A stretch of 64,000 nucleotides of DNA from Alphaproteobacteria bacterium (GCA_900768875.1 CAAGEP010000003.1:501917-565916), one strand, 5' to 3'. Positions 25,381 to 35,587 are shown, counted from the stretch's first letter. A program made the numbers and translations. Notes: generated by a model not told the origin, from the sequence alone.

Positions 25381-26298
25381 ATGCGATTTTTTCATTCTTG
25401 GCGAAAAGTGCCCGAAGCTTTCCAAAACGCCGTAATTGCCATCGGCAATTTCGACGGGTTTCATCGGGGACATTACGCCGTTGTCGAAAAAGCGGTCGAG
25501 GTCGGCAAACAGCTGCACCGCCCCGTTATGCTGATGACGTTTGAACCGCACCCGTCGGCGTATTTCCGCCCCGGCGGACGGACGTTCCGCATCACCCCGA
25601 TTCGCGCCAAAGTCCGCGCGATTTGCGCCCTGCCCATTGACGGCTTTTTTGTCTTTGCGTTCAACCGCGTTTTTGCCGAAACGACCGCCCGACAATTTGT
25701 CGAGGACGTGCTAATCGACGGCTTGCACGCGGCGGCTTTGGTCGTCGGCGAAGATTACGGATTCGGTCACAACCGCGAAGGCGATGTCGAATACCTGCAA
25801 AAGAACTATCCCGCGCTGCCCGTTTATCCCGTGGCGAAACTGCGCGATTTCAACGGCGAGATTATCTCCTCCTCCCGCATCCGCGCTTTCATCCGCGACG
25901 GTCACGTCGCCCAAGCCGCCAAACTGACGGGACGTCCGTTTGAAATCGAAGGGTACGTCGTCCACGGGTTCAAGCGCGGACGCGTCATCGGCTTTCCCAC
26001 GATTAACATCGAACCGCACGATTCGATTGTGCCGCGTCTGGGGGTTTACGCGGCGAAAGTCCTGCTTGACGGCGAATGGAAGCCAGCCCTTGCCAACATC
26101 GGCACGCGACCGACCGTCGACGGAGAAGGCATCTTGCTTGAAGCGCACATTTTGAATTACAATGGCGATTTGTACGGCAAGCGGCTGCGCGTCCAACTGA
26201 CGGAGTTTATCCGCCCCGAACAGAAATTCGCGTCCTTGATCGAATTGAAACGCCAAATCGAACAGGATATGAATCAAATCAAAAGGATTTTGGAATGA
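25381..26298 (+). CDS. ribF: Bifunctional riboflavin kinase/FAD synthetase
   Basis: The start at 25381 gives MRFFHSW. 305 residues: an N-terminal nucleotidyltransferase domain with AIGNFDGFHRGH (HxGH-like) and ISSSRIR, and a C-terminal flavokinase domain with GRVIGFPTINIEP and LEAHILNYNGDLYG. It makes FMN and FAD. It is followed by lspA with a 4-nt overlap, the usual ribF-lspA neighbourhood. Confidence 0.94.
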   Translation: MRFFHSWRKVPEAFQNAVIAIGNFDGFHRGHYAVVEKAVEVGKQLHRPVMLMTFEPHPSAYFRPGGRTFRITPIRAKVRAICALPIDGFFVFAFNRVFAETTARQFVEDVLIDGLHAAALVVGEDYGFGHNREGDVEYLQKNYPALPVYPVAKLRDFNGEIISSSRIRAFIRDGHVAQAAKLTGRPFEIEGYVVHGFKRGRVIGFPTINIEPHDSIVPRLGVYAAKVLLDGEWKPALANIGTRPTVDGEGILLEAHILNYNGDLYGKRLRVQLTEFIRPEQKFASLIELKRQIEQDMNQIKRILE

Positions 26299-26777
26299 AA
26301 CAGGGACTTATCGCCGCCTTTATCGCCCTTCTTGCCGACCAAGCGTCGAAAATCGCGACTCTCGCCTATTTTGCCGACCGCGTTCCGCCCGTGAAAGTGA
26401 CAAGCTTTTTCAACTATGTGCTGACGTGGAACCGCGGGGTCAGCTTTTCCATGTTTCATTCGGACAAACCGCTTGCGCCCGTCGTTTTGACGGTTGTCGC
26501 GCTGATGATTTGCGGCATCGTCTTTTACTGGATGAAAAACGAAAAGGATGTCAAAACCCAAATTTGCTTCGGTCTGATTTTGGGCGGGGCAATCGGCAAC
26601 ATCGTCGACCGAATCCGATTCGGCGCGGTTATCGACTTTTTGGACTTTTACGTCGGAACGTACCATTGGCCGGCTTTCAACGTCGCGGATTCGGCGATTT
26701 GCGTCGGCGCGGGGTATATTCTGATTTGGAATTTGTTTTTCGCCCCGATTGAAAAACCGAAAGGATTAGGAAAATGA
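26295..26777 (+). CDS. lspA: Lipoprotein signal peptidase
   Basis: 160 residues with four membrane helices. The catalytic Asp motifs of signal peptidase II are visible: GNIVDRIRFGAVIDFLDF near residue 105 and AFNVADSAI near 130. It cleaves prolipoprotein signal peptides in the inner membrane. Overlaps ribF and the next gene by 4 nt each; the BamF-like lipoprotein downstream is a natural substrate. Confidence 0.94.
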   Translation: MKQGLIAAFIALLADQASKIATLAYFADRVPPVKVTSFFNYVLTWNRGVSFSMFHSDKPLAPVVLTVVALMICGIVFYWMKNEKDVKTQICFGLILGGAIGNIVDRIRFGAVIDFLDFYVGTYHWPAFNVADSAICVGAGYILIWNLFFAPIEKPKGLGK

Positions 26778-27391
26778 CCCCGAACATCTTTCGCCGTCTG
26801 TCGGGATCGCCCGACGCGACGCGGCTTTTCAAGAAAAAAACAGCCGTCCTCCTGCTGGAATATCAAAACGAGCATTTTACGGGACTGCTGCCGATAGAAG
26901 CGGCGTATGCCGCAGTCGCTCCCGCCGTCGCTCTGATGAATTGGGCGGACAAGCACAAGATTATGGTCTGCCACGTCCGACATCTGGCAAAAAGCAGGGC
27001 AAGCGCGGTGTTTGCTCCCGACAGCGCGGGGGCGGAGTTTTATCCCGAACTCGCCCCGCGAAAAACGCATACCGTTTACACCAAATACGCTTCAAGCGCG
27101 TTTGCGGGGTCTTTGCTGCACACCGATTTGGAAGCGGCGGGTGTCGACACGCTGATTATCGCGGGCTTGGATTCGCCGACGACGGTTTCAGCCACCGCGC
27201 ACGATGCCAAACTGCTGGGCTACAAAACGATTGTCGCGGCGAATTTGTGCGCGGCGCGCGACACCGTTTCATGGGATAAAAACCGCATTACCAAAGGCGA
27301 TCAGATGAACGATATCGCGCTGTCCGCCATCGCCGACAAATACGCGCAAGTCGAACTCAGCACGGCGATTACGGCTTTGGAATTGGCTTAA
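26774..27391 (+). CDS. Isochorismatase-fold protein, probably catalytically dead
   Basis: The 205-residue chain follows the cysteine-hydrolase fold: LLLEYQNEHF at the first strand, TKYASSAF with the conserved Lys, and GLDSPTTVSATAHDA at the nucleophile elbow. The catalytic Cys of the family (T-D-x-C-V) is Thr here and the first Asp is Glu, so hydrolysis is doubtful. It is embedded in the ribF-lspA-BamF operon. Confidence 0.7.
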   Translation: MTPNIFRRLSGSPDATRLFKKKTAVLLLEYQNEHFTGLLPIEAAYAAVAPAVALMNWADKHKIMVCHVRHLAKSRASAVFAPDSAGAEFYPELAPRKTHTVYTKYASSAFAGSLLHTDLEAAGVDTLIIAGLDSPTTVSATAHDAKLLGYKTIVAANLCAARDTVSWDKNRITKGDQMNDIALSAIADKYAQVELSTAITALELA

Positions 27392-27405
27392 AGGGGGGAT
27401 TTGAA

Positions 27406-27612
27406 ATGAAAAAAGCTTTGATTTGTTTGACGGTTTTAACGCTTGCGGCATGTTCCGATTACGCGAACTGGGACAAACGCGGTCCCGACGCTTCGGGTGC
27501 CGAACCGCAAAAAAGTCTGGTTTTGCCGCCCGATTTTTTCCTGCGCGCGCCCGTTGAAAACGCGCCCGCTCCCGCCCCCGAAACGCCCGAAAAAGCGGAG
27601 AAACCCTTGTGA
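27406..27612 (+). CDS. BamF-like small outer-membrane lipoprotein (DUF3035)
   Basis: A 68-residue lipoprotein with lipobox LAAC at residues 13-16. The mature part holds LVLPPDFFLRAP, the core of the DUF3035 family that in alphaproteobacteria was found with the BAM complex and named BamF. The order lspA, this gene, then two M16 peptidases is typical of the class. The Pro/Ala-rich end is short compared with most members. Confidence 0.72.
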   Translation: MKKALICLTVLTLAACSDYANWDKRGPDASGAEPQKSLVLPPDFFLRAPVENAPAPAPETPEKAEKPL

Positions 27613-28910
27613 TTTTGCTGTTACTCGCGCTGTTGCTGGCAAGCTGTCCCGTTAACGCCGAAAACCTGTTCAAAGCGGAAAGCTTCACGTTAAACAACGG
27701 CATGAAAGCCATTGCGATAGAAAACCATCGCGCGCCCGCCGTGACGCACATGGTTTGGTACAAAACGGGCAGCATTGACGATCCGCTCGGCAAATCGGGC
27801 ATCGCGCACGTTTTGGAACACCTGATGTTCAAAGGCACGCCCGCCGTCCCCGACGGAGAGTTTTCCAAAATCGTCGCCCGCAACGGCGGCAATGAAAACG
27901 CGTTCACGTCCCGCGACTATACGGCGTACTATCAAAACATCGCGCGCGACCGCTTGGAATTGGTGATGTTTCTGGAATCCGACCGTATGAAAAACCTGCG
28001 TTTTTCCCTCCAAGACTTCGCCCCCGAACTGGAAGTCGTCAAGGAAGAACGCCTGATGCGCACGGAAAACAACCCCGCGGCGCTGCTTGCGGAACGGCGC
28101 AACAGACTGCTGTGGGGGGAACACGCTTACGCCCGTCCGATTATCGGCTTTAAACAGGAATTGGCGGCGCTGACAATGAAAGACGCGCAGGATTTTTACA
28201 ACACGCATTACGCGCCCGACAACGCGATTTTGATTGTCGCGGGCGACATCACGGCAGCGGAATTAAAGCCGCTTGCCGAAAAGTATTACGGAGCCGTCCC
28301 CCCCAGACGCAAAGCCCGCACAAAGCGCGTGTTTACCGATTCCCAACCGCTGAAGGCAACCCTCGAAATGGCGCATCCTTTGGCAAAAATACAAACGGTT
28401 ACAAGAACTTACATCGTTCCGTCCTATCTGTCGGAAGGCAAGGAAACCGCCCATGCTTACGCCGTCTTGGCGGAAATTCTGGGGGCGGCGGATTCGGGCG
28501 TTTTATACAAGCGTCTGGTCGATTCCCAAAAAGCCTCCGCCGTTTCGGTCGATTACAGCGGTTTCGCATTGGATAAAGGCACGTTTTCGATTTCCGCCGC
28601 CGTATCTCCCGCTTCGACCGCCGAAGCCGTCCGCGCCGCAATCGACCGTCCCGTTAAAATCGGGGAAAAAGCCTTGCGCCAAGCGAAAAAACGGCTGGTT
28701 GCGGGCATGGAGCATCTGATTGACGACCCCGCAACAACGGCGACCACCGTCGGACTGGCGGAAATTTTGGGATTGGGGATTGAAGAACTGGAAAGCTTCC
28801 CTGCGAAAATCAACGCCGTTACGCTCGGCGACGTGCAGGCGGCATACGAAACCTTGACAACGAAAGCCCCCTTTGCGACCACCGTTTTAACGCCGGAGAC
28901 CGCGCCATGA
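27609..28910 (+). CDS. M16 zinc peptidase (catalytic subunit)
   Basis: A GTG start at 27609 overlaps the stop of the lipoprotein gene. 433 residues with a signal peptide (about 1-18). The inverted zinc motif HVLEH (HxxEH) is near residue 63, with the downstream Glu in ELEVVKEERLM near 142. This matches the pitrilysin/processing-peptidase family. It is exported and paired with the next, non-catalytic M16 gene, as in mitochondrial MPP-like heterodimers. Confidence 0.9.
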   Translation: MILLLLALLLASCPVNAENLFKAESFTLNNGMKAIAIENHRAPAVTHMVWYKTGSIDDPLGKSGIAHVLEHLMFKGTPAVPDGEFSKIVARNGGNENAFTSRDYTAYYQNIARDRLELVMFLESDRMKNLRFSLQDFAPELEVVKEERLMRTENNPAALLAERRNRLLWGEHAYARPIIGFKQELAALTMKDAQDFYNTHYAPDNAILIVAGDITAAELKPLAEKYYGAVPPRRKARTKRVFTDSQPLKATLEMAHPLAKIQTVTRTYIVPSYLSEGKETAHAYAVLAEILGAADSGVLYKRLVDSQKASAVSVDYSGFALDKGTFSISAAVSPASTAEAVRAAIDRPVKIGEKALRQAKKRLVAGMEHLIDDPATTATTVGLAEILGLGIEELESFPAKINAVTLGDVQAAYETLTTKAPFATTVLTPETAP

Positions 28911-30274
28911 AACGCCTGTTGATTTGTCTTGCCGTTTTTTTCGCGCTGACGGGTGGCGCGTCGGCTCAACGCATTGAAGTCGTCAAAAAAACGCCTGTCC
29001 GCCTGCCCGCCGTCAAAGAAATGCCGTTCCGCATTCCGCAAGTGCGCGAGGTTTCCGCCGCCAACGGCGTCAAAGCGTGGCTGATAGAGGAAAAGTCAAC
29101 ACCCCTTATCGCCGTTTCGCTTCTGTTCAACGGCGGGGCGGCGTCCGACCCGAAGCGTCTGCAGGGTTTGACCCCGATTGCGGCGGCATTGCTCAGCGAC
29201 GGCGCGGGACGTTACAAAGCCGAAGAATTGAATCAAATTCTGGCTGAAAAAGCGATTGAATTGAATTTTTCAAGCGGCGCGGATTACATTTCCGCCGAAC
29301 TGACGACTTTGCGCGAACACAAGGAAACCGCTTTTGATTTTCTGCGCTTGGCGCTGACCAAACCGCGCTTTGACAAAAAGGCACTGAAGCGGGTCAAGGA
29401 ACAAATCCTTGCCGCCGTCAAAGCCCGCAAAGGCAACCCGAACGCCGCCGCTTACGAACGTTTTTTGAAACTGGCGTTCAAAAACCACCCGTACAGCCGC
29501 ATCATGCCCGCCGCCGACGGGGTGAAAGCGGTCACGCGCGCCGCTTTGAAACGCCTTGTCCGCCGCCGCATCACCCGCGACAACATGGTCATCGGCGTGG
29601 CGGGCAACATCTCGGAATCCGAATTGAAAGACCTGCTGGAAACGACGTTTTCCGATTTACCCGAAAAAGCGGTTCTGCCCGACATTCCCGACGTTACGCC
29701 CGAATTGAGCGCGCACACCGACGTTTTGACCATGGACGCGCCGCAAAGCGCCGCCGTGTTCGGACATTCGGGAATTGCCCGCGGCGATCCCGATTATTAC
29801 GCGGCTCTGCTGGTGGATTACTCGTTCGGCGGGGGCGGCTTCGCGTCCCGTCTGTTCGACAAAGTGCGGGAAAAGAACGGTTTGGCGTACAGCGTTTCGA
29901 CTTTTATGCTGCCGCTGAAACATTCGCCGATGTATATCGGAACGCTGGCGTCCGACAACGCGAAAATCGCGGGCGCAATCGACATCGTCAAAGCCGAATG
30001 GGCGAAAATGGCGCAGGCGGGACAAACCGCCAAGGAATTGAAAGACGCGAAAACCTATCTGACGGGGTCTTTCCCCCTGTCGTTCACGTCGTCGTCGGAA
30101 CTGGCTTCGTTTTTGGCGGCACTGCAGTATAACGGCGAGGGAATCGACTGCCTGCAAAACAGAAACGCACTGATGAACGCCGTTTCGCTTTCCGAAGCGC
30201 GCCGAGTCGCCGCCCATCTGCTCGCCCCCGAAAGTTTGTTCTTTGTAGTTGTGGGAAAACCTGCTAATCTTTAA
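28907..30274 (+). CDS. M16-family protein without zinc motif (partner subunit)
   Basis: 455 residues with a signal peptide ending ASAQ (about residue 21). At the zinc-motif position the sequence reads LTPIAAALLSDGA, with no HxxEH. The C-terminal half keeps SRLFDKVREKNGLAYSV with the conserved Arg/Tyr used to bind substrate. It likely forms a heterodimer with the upstream catalytic subunit; the starts overlap by 4 nt. Confidence 0.88.
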   Translation: MKRLLICLAVFFALTGGASAQRIEVVKKTPVRLPAVKEMPFRIPQVREVSAANGVKAWLIEEKSTPLIAVSLLFNGGAASDPKRLQGLTPIAAALLSDGAGRYKAEELNQILAEKAIELNFSSGADYISAELTTLREHKETAFDFLRLALTKPRFDKKALKRVKEQILAAVKARKGNPNAAAYERFLKLAFKNHPYSRIMPAADGVKAVTRAALKRLVRRRITRDNMVIGVAGNISESELKDLLETTFSDLPEKAVLPDIPDVTPELSAHTDVLTMDAPQSAAVFGHSGIARGDPDYYAALLVDYSFGGGGFASRLFDKVREKNGLAYSVSTFMLPLKHSPMYIGTLASDNAKIAGAIDIVKAEWAKMAQAGQTAKELKDAKTYLTGSFPLSFTSSSELASFLAALQYNGEGIDCLQNRNALMNAVSLSEARRVAAHLLAPESLFFVVVGKPANL

Positions 30275-30301
30275 GCACTTTTGTTTTTAGGAGAATTATC
30301 T

Positions 30302-31951
30302 ATGTCTTTAACCGATTTGAACGCTTGGAAAAAACTGGAAAAGAACTATACGGAAATGCGCGGGGTGCAAATGCGCGACATGTTCGCCGCCGACCCGAAA
30401 CGCTTTGACGAATTTTCCGTTTCCTTGAACGATTTGCTGTTGGATTATTCCAAAAACCGCGTTGACGCGGACACGATGAAAAACCTGATTGACCTGGCGA
30501 AAGAAGCGGGCGTCGAACAAATGCGCGACAAAATGTTTTCGGGCGAAAAAATCAACATCACCGAAAACCGCGCCGTCCTGCACACCGCTTTGCGCAACCG
30601 CTCGAACCGTCCCGTCTACGTCGACGGCAAGGACGTCATGCCTCAAATCAAAGCCGTTTTGGAAAAAATGAAAGTCTTTTCCGACGCGGTGCGTTCCGGC
30701 GAATGGAAAGGCGAAACGGGCAAAGCGATTACCGATGTCGTGAACATCGGCATCGGCGGGTCTGACTTGGGTCCCGTCATGGTCGTCGAAGCGTTGAAGC
30801 ATTATCAGCAAAAAGGACTGAACGTCCGCTTTGTGTCCAACGTCGACGGCACGCATATGGTTGAAACGCTGAAAAACCTGAACCCCGAAACGACGCTGTT
30901 CATCGTCGCGTCCAAAACCTTTACGACGCAGGAAACGCTGACGAACGCCCACACGGCGCGCGATTGGCTGGTCGGCGCTTTGGGCGAAGCCGCCGTTGCG
31001 AAACACTTTGTCGCTTTGTCCACCAACACCGCCGAAGTCGAAAAGTTCGGCATCGACCCTGCGAATATGTTTGAATTTTGGGACTGGGTCGGCGGACGTT
31101 ATTCCCTGTGGTCGGCTATCGGTCTGTCGATTGCGATTTCCGTCGGGTTTGAAAACTTCGTCGAACTGCTGACGGGCGGCTATGAAATGGACGAACATTT
31201 CCGCACCGCGCCTTTGCACAAAAACATTCCCGTCATTCTGGGCGTGTTGGGCGTGTGGTACAGCAACTTCTTTAACGCCGAAGCGTATGCCGTCCTGCCG
31301 TACGACCAGTATTTGCACCGCTTGCCCGCCTATTTGCAGCAAGCCGACATGGAATCGAACGGCAAAGGCGTCACCCGCGACGGCAAGCCCGTATCCTACA
31401 CCACGGGACCGATTTTGTTCGGCGAACCGGGGACGAACGGGCAACATTCGTTCTATCAGCTGATTCATCAAGGCACGCACTTGATTCCGTGCGATTTCAT
31501 CATTCCCGCGATTTCGCTGAACGAAACGGGCGACCACCACCCGATTTTGCTGTCGAACGTCTTTGCCCAAGCCGAAGCGTTGATGAAAGGCAAAACCGCC
31601 GCCGAAGTCCGCGCCGAATTCGAAGCGCAGGGCGTTGACGAGGAAAAAATCCAAAAACTGCTGCAGCACAAAATCTTTTCGGGCAACCGTCCGTCGAACA
31701 TGGTGCTGGTCGAAAAAATCGACCCGCGCACGCTGGGCAGACTGATTGCGATGTACGAACACAAAATCTTTGTCCAAGGCGTGATTTGGAACGTCAACAG
31801 CTACGACCAATGGGGCGTCGAGCTGGGCAAACAGCTGGCGAAAAAGATTTTGCCCGAAATCAAGAGCGCGTCGCAAATCACGTCGCACGATTGTTCGACC
31901 AACGGCTTGATTAACGCCGCCCGCGCGTATCGTGCAGGATTGAAGAAATAA
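30302..31951 (+). CDS. pgi: Glucose-6-phosphate isomerase
   Basis: The start at 30302 is supported by TTTAGGAGAA. 549 residues. Signatures: VVNIGIGGSDLGPVMV near 145, the GTNGQHSFYQLIHQGTHLIP active-site segment near 378, and IFVQGVIWNVNSYDQWGVEL near 490. It interconverts glucose-6-P and fructose-6-P in glycolysis. mutL starts 1 nt after its stop. Confidence 0.95.
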   Translation: MSLTDLNAWKKLEKNYTEMRGVQMRDMFAADPKRFDEFSVSLNDLLLDYSKNRVDADTMKNLIDLAKEAGVEQMRDKMFSGEKINITENRAVLHTALRNRSNRPVYVDGKDVMPQIKAVLEKMKVFSDAVRSGEWKGETGKAITDVVNIGIGGSDLGPVMVVEALKHYQQKGLNVRFVSNVDGTHMVETLKNLNPETTLFIVASKTFTTQETLTNAHTARDWLVGALGEAAVAKHFVALSTNTAEVEKFGIDPANMFEFWDWVGGRYSLWSAIGLSIAISVGFENFVELLTGGYEMDEHFRTAPLHKNIPVILGVLGVWYSNFFNAEAYAVLPYDQYLHRLPAYLQQADMESNGKGVTRDGKPVSYTTGPILFGEPGTNGQHSFYQLIHQGTHLIPCDFIIPAISLNETGDHHPILLSNVFAQAEALMKGKTAAEVRAEFEAQGVDEEKIQKLLQHKIFSGNRPSNMVLVEKIDPRTLGRLIAMYEHKIFVQGVIWNVNSYDQWGVELGKQLAKKILPEIKSASQITSHDCSTNGLINAARAYRAGLKK

Positions 31952-31952
31952 G

Positions 31953-33776
31953 ATGCTGCGTCTTTTACCGCCGTCGCTGATTAACCGCATCGCCGCGGGC
32001 GAAGTGCTGGAGCGTCCCGCTTCGGCGGTAAAAGAGCTGGTCGAAAACGCGCTGGACGCGGGCGCGGACAAAATCGACGTCGTTTTGACCGACGGGGGCA
32101 AAGAATCGCTGATTGTCATCGACAACGGCAAAGGTATGTCCCCCGACGAACTGTCTTTGGCGGTCGAACGCCACGCCACGTCCAAACTGCCGACGGACGA
32201 CCTGTTCCACCTTGACTTTCTGGGATTCCGCGGGGAAGCTCTGCCGTCTATCGGATCGGTCGCGCGCATGACGATAACGTCGCGCCCCGCAGGCGCGGAA
32301 TCGGCGTGGAGCTTGTCCGTCAACGGCGGCGAAAAGGGCGCTCCCGAACCGTCGTCCGCGGGCTTCGGCACACGGATAGAGGTGCGGGATATGTTCTACG
32401 CCGTCCCCGCCCGCTTGAAATTTTTAAAATCCGCAACGACGGAGGTTGCCGCCGTCAAGGATATTCTGGACAGGCTGGCTTTGGCGTATCCCGCCGTGTC
32501 CTTTACTTTGTCGGACGAAAAGAAAAAGCGTCTGGACTACCCCGCCTGTTCGGACACGTTGTCCCGCATCGCGCAAGTGGTCGGCGCGGATTTCACCGAC
32601 AACGCCGCTCCCGTCACAGCCGAACGCAACGGCGTTTCGCTGACGGGCTATGTCAGCCTGCCGACTTTGAACAAAGCGACGGCGGGCGACCAGTATTTCT
32701 TTGTGAACGGGCGTCCCGTGCGCGACAAAGTCCTGTTGAGCGCCATCAAGGGCGCGTACCGCGCTTTGCTGCCGTCCGACCGTTTCCCCGTTTTGGTGCT
32801 GTACGTCACTTTGCCGCCCGAAGACGTCGATATGAACGTCCACCCGACCAAAGCCGAAGTGCGTTTCCGCAACGCGCAAGATGTCCGCGGGATTATCGTT
32901 TCCGCCGTGCGCCAATCGCTGACCTTGACAGGCTGTCAGACATCGAACACTTTGGCAAACGAAGCGCTGTCCGTCGCCGAAACGGCAGTCGGCTTTGCGC
33001 CCGTCCCCGCCGCGCCGTCAAAGGGGAACTCCGCTTTTTATCCGAAAACGTCTTTTTCCGTCCCGAAACAGCCAAGCTTTTCCCAACGGCAAAATCTGTT
33101 TCGCGCGAACGAAACCTATTCCGCGCCGACGCCGCGCACTGTTGAAACCGTCGAATCCCCCGCGCCCGCCGCCGAAGAAACCGCGGACGATTTTCCGCCT
33201 TTGGGACTGGCAAAAGCGCAGTTGCACGAAACCTACATCGTCGCGCAAACCGAAAACGGCATCGTCATCGTTGACCAGCACGCCGCGCACGAACGCCTGA
33301 CGTATGAAAAAATGTCCCGCGCCTTAAACGAAGGCGACGCCCCCGCACAATATCTGCTGTTGCCCGAAGTCGTCGAAATCGGCGAAGCGAAAGCGGCGGC
33401 TTTGGCGGAATGTGCGGACGAACTGAAAAAAACGGGATTGCTGTTTGAACCGTTCGGCGACGGCACGGTTTTGGTGCGCGCCACCCCCGCGATTTTGGGC
33501 GAAGTCAACGCCAAAACGCTGATGACCGACCTTGCCGACACCTTGGCGGAAAACCCGCAGCTGACCAGTTTGCAGGAACGGCTGAAAGCCGTCGTCGCGC
33601 GCATGGCTTGCCACGGATCGGTGCGCGCGGGGCGCAAGCTGGACGTTTCGGAAATGAACGCGCTTTTGCGCCAAATGGAAGCCGAGCCGTTCGCGGGACA
33701 ATGCATCCACGGACGCCCGACCTACATCGAATTGAAACTGAAAGACATCGAACGCCTGTTCGGACGCCGCGACTAA
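31953..33776 (+). CDS. mutL: DNA mismatch repair protein MutL, endonuclease type
   Basis: 607 residues. The GHKL ATPase motifs NALDAGADKID, DNGKGMS and GFRGEAL are in the first 95 residues. The C-terminal domain has DQHAAHERLTYE, ACHGSVRA, CIHGRP and a final FGRR, the four metal-site motifs of nicking MutL enzymes. This fits a mismatch repair system without MutH. A proline-rich linker (about 345-410) joins the domains. Convergent with lepA. Confidence 0.95.
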   Translation: MLRLLPPSLINRIAAGEVLERPASAVKELVENALDAGADKIDVVLTDGGKESLIVIDNGKGMSPDELSLAVERHATSKLPTDDLFHLDFLGFRGEALPSIGSVARMTITSRPAGAESAWSLSVNGGEKGAPEPSSAGFGTRIEVRDMFYAVPARLKFLKSATTEVAAVKDILDRLALAYPAVSFTLSDEKKKRLDYPACSDTLSRIAQVVGADFTDNAAPVTAERNGVSLTGYVSLPTLNKATAGDQYFFVNGRPVRDKVLLSAIKGAYRALLPSDRFPVLVLYVTLPPEDVDMNVHPTKAEVRFRNAQDVRGIIVSAVRQSLTLTGCQTSNTLANEALSVAETAVGFAPVPAAPSKGNSAFYPKTSFSVPKQPSFSQRQNLFRANETYSAPTPRTVETVESPAPAAEETADDFPPLGLAKAQLHETYIVAQTENGIVIVDQHAAHERLTYEKMSRALNEGDAPAQYLLLPEVVEIGEAKAAALAECADELKKTGLLFEPFGDGTVLVRATPAILGEVNAKTLMTDLADTLAENPQLTSLQERLKAVVARMACHGSVRAGRKLDVSEMNALLRQMEAEPFAGQCIHGRPTYIELKLKDIERLFGRRD

Positions 33777-33781
33777 GCTTT

Positions 33782-35587
33782 TTACTTGTCGTCGCCGATA
33801 CGCAAAGCGGAAATGAACGCCGATTGCGGGATTTCGACTTTGCCGAATTGGCGCATACGCTTTTTGCCCTCTTTTTGCTTTTCAAGCAGCTTGCGTTTGC
33901 GGGTGATGTCGCCGCCGTAGCATTTCGACGTTACGTCCTTGCGGAACGCGGCGATGTCTTCGCGCGCGATGATTTTCCCGCCGATAGCGGCTTGAATGGG
34001 AATTTTGAACTGATGGCGGGGGATTAAGTCTTTCAGCCGTTCGCAGATTTGCCGCCCGCGGCGTTCGGATTGGGAACGGTGCGTCAAAAACGACAAAGCA
34101 TCCACCACTTCGCCGTTGACCAAAATCGTGACTTTCACCAAATCGCCGACACGGTAATCCTCGACTTCGTAATCAAAGCTGGCGTAGCCGCTGGTCAGCG
34201 ATTTCAATCGGTCGTAAAAATCGAACACGATTTCATTTAAGGGCAAATCGTAAACCAGCATCGCGCGGTTGCCGACATACGTCAAATCTTTCTGCACGCC
34301 GCGCCGTTCGGTGCACAGCTGAATCACCGATCCCAGGTAAGTGTCGGGAACAAGGATTGTCGCCTTGACCCACGGTTCTTCAATGGACGTGATATTGGTC
34401 ACATCGGGGAAATCCGCGGGATTGTGCAGTTCAACGATTGAACCGTCCGTCATGTGCATTTTGTAGCTGACGCTGGGCGCGGTCGTAATCAAGTCCAGAT
34501 TGAATTCGCGTTCCAATCGTTCCTCGATGATTTCCATGTGCAGCAGTCCAAGGAACCCGCAACGGAACCCCTGCCCCAAAGCGGCGGATTTTTCGGGCGA
34601 AAAATCAAAGCTTGCATCGTTCAGCTGCAATTTTCCCAAAGCGTCGCGCAGGTTTTCGTAATAGCTGGTATCCAGCGGGAACATCGAACAGAACACAACG
34701 GGGACGCTCGGCTTGAACCCCGGCAAAGGTTCGGCGGCGGGACGGCGGTCGTCCGTAATCGTGTCGCCGACTTTGGTATCGCCGACCGTTTTGATGCCCG
34801 CGGTGATAAAGCCCAGTTCGCCCGCGGTCAGTTCGGGGATGTCTTTCATTTTCGGCGTGAAAATGCCGACGCGCTCGACTTCGTAAGTCCGCCCGTGCGC
34901 CATCATGCGGATTTTCATGCCTTTTTTCAAAACGCCGTCCTTGATGCGCACCAGAATAATCACGCCCAAGTACGGATCGTACCACGAATCGACCAGCATC
35001 GCTTTCAGGGGCGCTTCGACGTCGCCCGTCGGCGCGGGCAGGTATTTGACAATGCTTTCCAGCACCTCCGTAATGCCCAGCCCCGTTTTCGCGGACGTTT
35101 CGACCGCGTTCGACGTATCAATGCCGATGACATCCTCGATTTGCGCTTTGACCTGTTCGGGATGAGCGGCGGGCAAATCGATTTTGTTGATGACGGGGAC
35201 GATTTCGTGATTGCAGTCCAAAGCCTTGTACACGTTTGCCAGCGTCTGCGCCTCGACCCCTTGCGACGCGTCGACGACCAGCAAAGACCCCTCGCACGCC
35301 GCCAAAGAACGGCTGACTTCATAAGTAAAGTCCACATGCCCCGGGGTGTCGATTAAATTCAGCTGATAGGTCTGCCCGTCCTGCGCCTTGTAATTCAAGC
35401 GGACGGTCTGCGCTTTGATGGTGATGCCGCGTTCGCGCTCCAAGTCCATGGAATCCAAGACCTGTTCGTGCATTTCGCGCTGGGTCAGCCCGCCGCACGT
35501 TTGAATCAGCCTGTCCGCCAAAGTCGATTTGCCGTGGTCGATATGCGCGACAATCGAAAAGTTGCGAATATGGGATAAGTCCGTCAT
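33782..35587 (-). CDS. lepA: Elongation factor 4 (LepA GTPase)
   Basis: Of the tandem start codons at 35593, 35590 and 35587, the last gives MTDLSHIRNFSIVAHIDHGKST with the best spacing from AAGGA. About 601 residues. GTPase motifs AHIDHGKST, DTPGHVDF and NKIDLP are followed by the EF-G-like domains and the LepA-specific C-terminus. It back-translocates or rescues ribosomes. Adjacent to mutL, tail to tail. Confidence 0.95.
   Translation of the reverse strand: MTDLSHIRNFSIVAHIDHGKSTLADRLIQTCGGLTQREMHEQVLDSMDLERERGITIKAQTVRLNYKAQDGQTYQLNLIDTPGHVDFTYEVSRSLAACEGSLLVVDASQGVEAQTLANVYKALDCNHEIVPVINKIDLPAAHPEQVKAQIEDVIGIDTSNAVETSAKTGLGITEVLESIVKYLPAPTGDVEAPLKAMLVDSWYDPYLGVIILVRIKDGVLKKGMKIRMMAHGRTYEVERVGIFTPKMKDIPELTAGELGFITAGIKTVGDTKVGDTITDDRRPAAEPLPGFKPSVPVVFCSMFPLDTSYYENLRDALGKLQLNDASFDFSPEKSAALGQGFRCGFLGLLHMEIIEERLEREFNLDLITTAPSVSYKMHMTDGSIVELHNPADFPDVTNITSIEEPWVKATILVPDTYLGSVIQLCTERRGVQKDLTYVGNRAMLVYDLPLNEIVFDFYDRLKSLTSGYASFDYEVEDYRVGDLVKVTILVNGEVVDALSFLTHRSQSERRGRQICERLKDLIPRHQFKIPIQAAIGGKIIAREDIAAFRKDVTSKCYGGDITRKRKLLEKQKEGKKRMRQFGKVEIPQSAFISALRIGDDK

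Noticed and set aside
30308..32371. 687-residue minus-strand frame opposite pgi and mutL
   Set aside because: Both opposing genes are textbook families with full motif sets; the frame is an antisense artefact.
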